Origin: Ectocarpus siliculosus | Taxonomy: Eukaryota > Sar > Phaeophyceae > Ectocarpales > Ectocarpaceae | Length of the DNA stretch: 28,936 nt | NCBI GenBank assembly: GCA_000310025.1 | Contig: FN649733.1 | Span: 3,155,149-3,184,084, forward strand | Direction of reading: 5' to 3' | Shown: one piece after another, positions 25,052 through 28,936 of the stretch | Position numbering within the stretch: the first letter of the stretch is position 1 | How the letters are laid out: every line of letters begins with the position of its first letter | Program-made: the position numbers and the translations under genes | Notes under the pieces: generated by a model | Told to the model about the DNA's origin: nothing | What the model saw: the letters and a program-made list of their open reading frames with translations, nothing else | The model's database searches: none

Positions 25052-27385
25052 ATGGGTTGCTCCAGCTCGAGAGATGAGAACGGAGAGGTTGTCTCGTTCG
25101 AAAGATCAGAGCCCCTTCTGGACTTCAAATGCAAGGTGGGATCCGCTTGGCAAATACGCAAATACGGCACTGCCTGCAAGGCAGTTGTTCTCACAAGCAG
25201 CGGACTGATCTATGCCTTGCGCCTTTGGTGTAATGCTGAAAGAAGCCCCGAGCACTCAGGAATTGCAGTAGGCAGCCGCAATGCTGCAGTGTTCATGGGG
25301 TGCTTGGCGAAGGTATTCTCCCACCCTTCCTGCTGTATATGGTACAGCACCGGCAGTGTCTCGAGATGAATTTTAATTTTCGGCGTCGCCATCAACACGT
25401 ACATAATGGCCAGTGCGTTGTAATTTAGCCGACATACACGAGGAGCGGGCTGCCGGGTCATCCCGCGTAACAGCAACGTGCGGTATGCCAACACATAGGC
25501 TTCTTCCCATCCTCACACGGAGCATTACAGCAGGTTCCAAAGCACAGCAACAACAGTCGATTTTTTGCTGCCTGCCTTCCGGAGCACATCTCCCCGCACG
25601 GACGACGTGAACAGCAGCAGTATTGTAAGTAACGAAGGACCACGGCGATACTGCTGTACGTGAAACGTCCCGCTTTTACACCGACTTGATCAGTTTCTCT
25701 CGACGTTCTGGAAAGAGTGCCATTCTCTGACGCGCTGTCGATCTGGAGCTATGCATATGGTTGCCGCTCTAACTGAGTGGTGAATTCTCTCATTTTTCAA
25801 GTGCGGTTCCGTGTTGTTTTCGTCAACTCTTGTAGTTGAGCACCTACTTCCTTGTAGTTGAGCACCTACTTCCTGGAGACCCAAACCTTGCAGTGTATTC
25901 CAGCAAAAAGGGAAGGCATGTCGACGACTTTCGGCTGCATACAACATACAACCCATCACCGTTTTTTTAAAGGCGTGAACGGGGTGTGCATATCCACTGA
26001 GATGTATGCATACTACACACGAGATGCGTCCCATCGCCCGTTACTTTTTTGGTTCCCGAGACACCCGTGGACTGTTTAAGGGCGCGGGGGGGATCGCAGT
26101 ACTTCCTCTTCAAAAAAACAGGAAACGCCTGGAAACGCCTGCATATCTCGGTTTTCCAAAGTCTAACTCCAGTACGAAACTACCATCGTAAATTAACCGT
26201 CCGCAGCGGTCGCTTGTGTACAATGTTAGTAGCTGAGGTTGTACCCCTTGCGATACACTACAGACTAGCGGTCCGCGATTTTCCAAACGATCCTTCTATC
26301 ATCGAGTTCGGTGAACTACAAGCTAGATTTTTGAAGCTGCTGTGCGGTCCAATTTTGAAACGCTTCAAGCACACGGTGAACACGAATCACCGCCTATGTG
26401 AGTGTATGGGGCCGCGAACTTCGAGCGCAGCTCTTCCCTCACATATCCAGCTGGTCGCCATTGTCGATTTGAATGCCTAGGGTCATGTATATGCATGTCC
26501 AGCCTTTAGGAAAAGGTGCTTGAAGCGTTTCAAAATTGGACCGCACAGCAGCTTCAAAAATCTAGCTTGTAGTTCACCGAACTCGATGATAGAAGGATCG
26601 TTTGGAAAATCGCGGACCGCTAGTCTGTAGTGTATCGCAAGGGGTACAACCTCAGCTACTAACATTGTACACAAGCGACCGCTGCGGACGGTTAATTTAC
26701 GATGGTAGTTTCGTACTGGAGTTAGACTTTGGAAAACCGAGATATGCAGGCGTTTCCTGGATTTTTCAGAGGAGGTACTGCGATCCCCCCCGCGCCCTTA
26801 AAGGATTTGGAACTTTGCTGCAAGCGTAATCTGTCGTCGTTCGATGCGAAACGGACGGCACAAATGTTTGTATCGCCGTGACTCTTGCTGTGCACACGGC
26901 GCGCAGCATTTGGTGGGTGGTGCGGCAGCAATTCTGGACGGGCTCCGAGAATTCAAATTTCCGTTAATGTTGGCGATCTGTTGAATGTGACCCCGACAAA
27001 CCTTATGCACCATCGAAACATCGAAACCCATGCTTCCGGGAGCGGTTGGCCTAAGAGCTCCTCCAGGGCTTCGTTGTAGGGCGTGAAGAACTTCCGCAGC
27101 CCCTCCATTACGTCGTCCGTTACCAGAAAACATGCACGAGTGCGCGCGCGCACACACACGGTGGCGGTGGGGAGGGCATATGTTTGCTGCTTACCTTTCG
27201 TCATGTAGCCCATGCATTCATTCATGTCACAAACTAAATAACTTGGTGCACGCGGGCCCCCTTTTTGTCCCGCTTGGAAGGGTTTCGAGCATGGAGGCGT
27301 GCAAGTGGCGCAGTGCGCGGTCCAAGGCTGGCGCAAGACCATGGAGGACGTGGCGTTGGTGCAGTTCGGCGTCCCTCCAAGAGAG
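25052..27385 (+). CDS. Probable N-myristoylated protein phosphatase 2C, first two exons
   Basis: Exon 1, 25052-25135, begins MGCSSSRDENGE. Met-Gly-Cys-Ser-Ser-Ser fits the N-myristoylation consensus (Gly2, Ser6), and Cys3 could be palmitoylated, so membrane anchoring is expected. It ends with an AAG/GTGGGA donor in phase 0. Exon 2, 27281-27385, follows a CCCCCTTTTTGTCCCGCTTGGAAG acceptor tract. It reads GFEHGGVQVAQ, CAVQGWRKTMEDVALVQF, then GVPPRE before a GTACAT donor, also phase 0. GWRKTMED matches the opening motif of PPM/PP2C Ser/Thr phosphatases, in which the Glu-Asp pair helps bind the metal ions. The DGHGG block and the rest of the catalytic domain are not in the window and should lie to the right. 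The exon 1 to exon 2 join is inferred from phase and from myristoylated PP2C precedents; an intermediate exon is possible. Confidence 0.6.
25829..25872. repeat. Two-copy tandem repeat, 22-bp unit
   Basis: The unit CTTGTAGTTGAGCACCTACT(TC) occurs twice head to tail without mismatch, at 25829-25850 and 25851-25872, inside PP2C intron 1. Confidence 0.9.
26075..26802. mobile_element. 728-bp fold-back element with long inverted arms and TTAA ends
   Basis: Left arm 26075-26372 and right arm 26516-26802 are inverted copies around a 143-base loop. The inner part of about 230 bases appears identical; the outer 60 bases differ by a 9-bp GGAAACGCC duplication in the left arm and a few substitutions. 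Each outer end is TTTAA/TTAAA followed inward by GGGCGCGGGGGGGATCGC, and pairing stops exactly there. TTAA at both termini suggests a TTAA target duplication, as with piggyBac-type elements. There is no transposase. The loop contains no recognisable gene. It lies inside PP2C intron 1, so its transcript would fold into a near-perfect hairpin. Confidence 0.85.
26953..27142 (-). pseudogene. Sulfotransferase C-terminal fragment, antisense in PP2C intron 1
   Basis: On the minus strand the frame reads VTDDVMEGLRKFFTPYNEAL and then EELLGQPLPEAW, continuing to a TGA at 26955-26953. The L..F..P.N..L.ELLG pattern is the C-terminal signature of carbohydrate and heparan-type sulfotransferases. These are abundant in brown algae, where they sulfate fucans and other wall polysaccharides. 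No catalytic PAPS-binding motif is seen upstream (to the right), and there is no AG acceptor immediately before the motif. It lies inside an intron of an opposite-strand gene and next to a fold-back element. A captured or decayed gene fragment is the simplest reading; the tail of a nested gene is the alternative. Confidence 0.5.
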
Positions 27386-28936
27386 GTACATGTGTATATG
27401 TATGGCGTAACATGACTGGAGTGGGCAGGGGCGGCACTACCATGCCACAAAGCGAGGGACTGGATCAAAAAGCATCGGCACATGGATGCGTACCCAGCAG
27501 GCAACCACGCCATTCGCCACTCTCGAGATTTTGACACTCACGACCCCTTTCAATACTCGGTGCACTCCGGGACTTCCACCCACATCCGACGAGGTCGAGG
27601 ATGCTGAAAATTCCAATTGGAAACTTCAAACCGCCGGGGGCGACCAATCCTCTTGCACCCCGCTTTGCTGCGCGGAACATCTGCTACCTGTGATGTTCTG
27701 TCCGTACGGCGGTATGAAGTCATCCCGTTTTAGGTTAAGGCCATTTAAGACTCTCCGTTCGGGTCAACCGGCTTATTTTTTTCCCAGTTATGGCCCACCC
27801 GGAGGAGAGAGTGCGTTATCATACATGCATTGCCAACTTTGTACAAACGTCTGTCTGGATCACAGTCATCGTGCGCAGGTTGTCTCCAAATACGGGAAAA
27901 GCCCCAAACGAAAAAAAAACGCCAGGTCCAATCGAATCCTGAAAGGGGGGCATGTCCTAATAACTACAGAGTTTAGGTTGGCAGCTTGCTGCGCCGGAAG
28001 GTCTTGAAACAGGCGAAGGAGACCAGCGCCGATTGAACCAGTAGACATACCTAACATGGAGCGATATAGGAGAAGCGGGGGGGGTGTTGAAAAGGGAGTA
28101 AATACTGAAAATGTGCCTCAGCATAGACGGTGGGAGTTGAAAGGATGAAGGGATGGGTAATATGCGCGACAGAAAATATCCGCTGAAGTGGAGGAGGCCT
28201 ACCTAATGATGAACATACAGCAGTCAAGAAGACTTTTTTTACGAGTGAAGCAAAGTAGAAGTTGGGCAGTTGTAGTGCAAGGGTGAAGAGATGGGCCGAT
28301 ATACGGCGATCGCGAGTAGTCGGGTGAGAGATGGAGTGGAGCGAGAAAAAGGTGAGAGAGAATATTATTAATATGAACATCGGTGATGATGTGGAATGGA
28401 CGCCGCTTACTAAACAAAATGCGGAGAATACAACAGACGGCAGGCCGAGAGAGAAAGACAAAGGTTTAACTTTTGGGTGCGGACCCCAGCTACATTTTAT
28501 AAAGTGTCGCAGTAGCGAAAAAATCACGCGCCTACATTGACGGATGCTAAAAGGGTAGAAAACAAGAGATGTGGACGGTTGATCAAGCTGCCTTTGCAAA
28601 AGTAGTTCTTCTACATGTCGTCCATGCAATGAATCGATGCATTTCTGGCGCTGCTTGGACCATCTTTGACTAAAGGTGTGTGATCGCGACTTCTCTCCTA
28701 TTTTGCAAATGGAAGCAGGGCACTACTGGTGCTTGGTCTGCGCTTTCCGACCGCCCCGCCGTTCGAGCACATCTGATGGCATCGTCCATGGAAGGAATCG
28801 ATGCCTTGTAGCGTTGCCTGGCGCTCTTCGGCAAAAGATACGCCCGAGGATGATCGAATGGATGCCTTCGGGCAATTGCCTGGCGTTCTTCGCAAACGCT
28901 ACAACAGAAGGAGATCGCAGATCTGATTGCGATCTT
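27386..28936. other. Right-hand edge: PP2C intron 2 or intergenic DNA
   Basis: No exon with a PP2C motif (such as DGHGG) was found here. Open frames at 27486-28007 (plus) and 28051-28629 (minus) lack recognisable domains and splice support. Imperfect repeats occupy the last 320 bases. Confidence 0.45.
28619..28905. repeat. Three imperfect copies of a short repeat
   Basis: Related blocks start at about 28619, 28783 and 28845. The last two share ATGCCTT, then TTGCCTGGCG, then TTCTTCG/CTCTTCGG about 61-62 bases apart; the first shares CGTCCATG and AATCGATGC with the second. Function unknown. Confidence 0.55.

Noticed and set aside
26049-26674. Matching open frames on opposite strands as a duplicated small gene
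   Set aside because: They are the two arms of the fold-back element read on each strand; identity is explained by the inverted repeat and no protein motif is present.

Overview
The window is eukaryotic nuclear DNA from a stramenopile, most likely a brown alga (Phaeophyceae). This rests on intron-rich genes with long GT-AG introns, low-complexity insertions inside conserved domains, a Rac gene closely matching the conserved Rac pattern, a sulfotransferase fragment, and a ubiquitin-like gene that appears to carry a bipartite (signal peptide plus transit peptide) leader of the kind used by algae with secondary red plastids. Genus and species cannot be set from sequence alone. All gene models were assembled by hand from conserved protein motifs plus splice sites whose phases agree.

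Layout. (1) 1-5484, minus strand: a DUF1365 family gene, five well-supported exons plus a probable sixth that runs off the left edge. (2) 6082-9491, plus strand: a six-exon aspartyl/asparaginyl beta-hydroxylase, divergent from gene 1 across about 600 bp, with a 117-residue acidic/serine-rich insertion between two catalytic-core segments. (3) 9492-13879: convergent intergenic region with a 48-bp tandem duplication and an assembly gap. The sequence on both sides of the gap is the same locus twice, the right copy being very poor sequence. (4) 13880-19128, minus strand: a complete five-exon Rac-type Rho GTPase of 196 residues ending in a CAAX box. (5) 20151-24037, plus strand: a ubiquitin-like gene, divergent from Rac across about 1 kb. 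Its first exon encodes a secretory/plastid-type leader and its last two exons a 77-residue ubiquitin fold with a C-terminal tail beyond Gly-Gly. (6) 24551-24738: an orphan membrane-protein exon. (7) 25052-27385, plus strand: the first two exons of a probable N-myristoylated protein phosphatase 2C, continuing beyond the window. Its first intron holds a 728-bp fold-back element bounded by TTAA and an antisense sulfotransferase C-terminal fragment.

These genes do not form a pathway. The most interesting is the ubiquitin-like gene. Its architecture fits the plastid ubiquitin-like protein of the symbiont-derived ERAD-like import machinery (SELMA) in the periplastidal compartment, and residues just before its Met1 look like a relic of an internal polyubiquitin unit. 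The introns and spacers carry several unannotated fold-back and tandem repeats.
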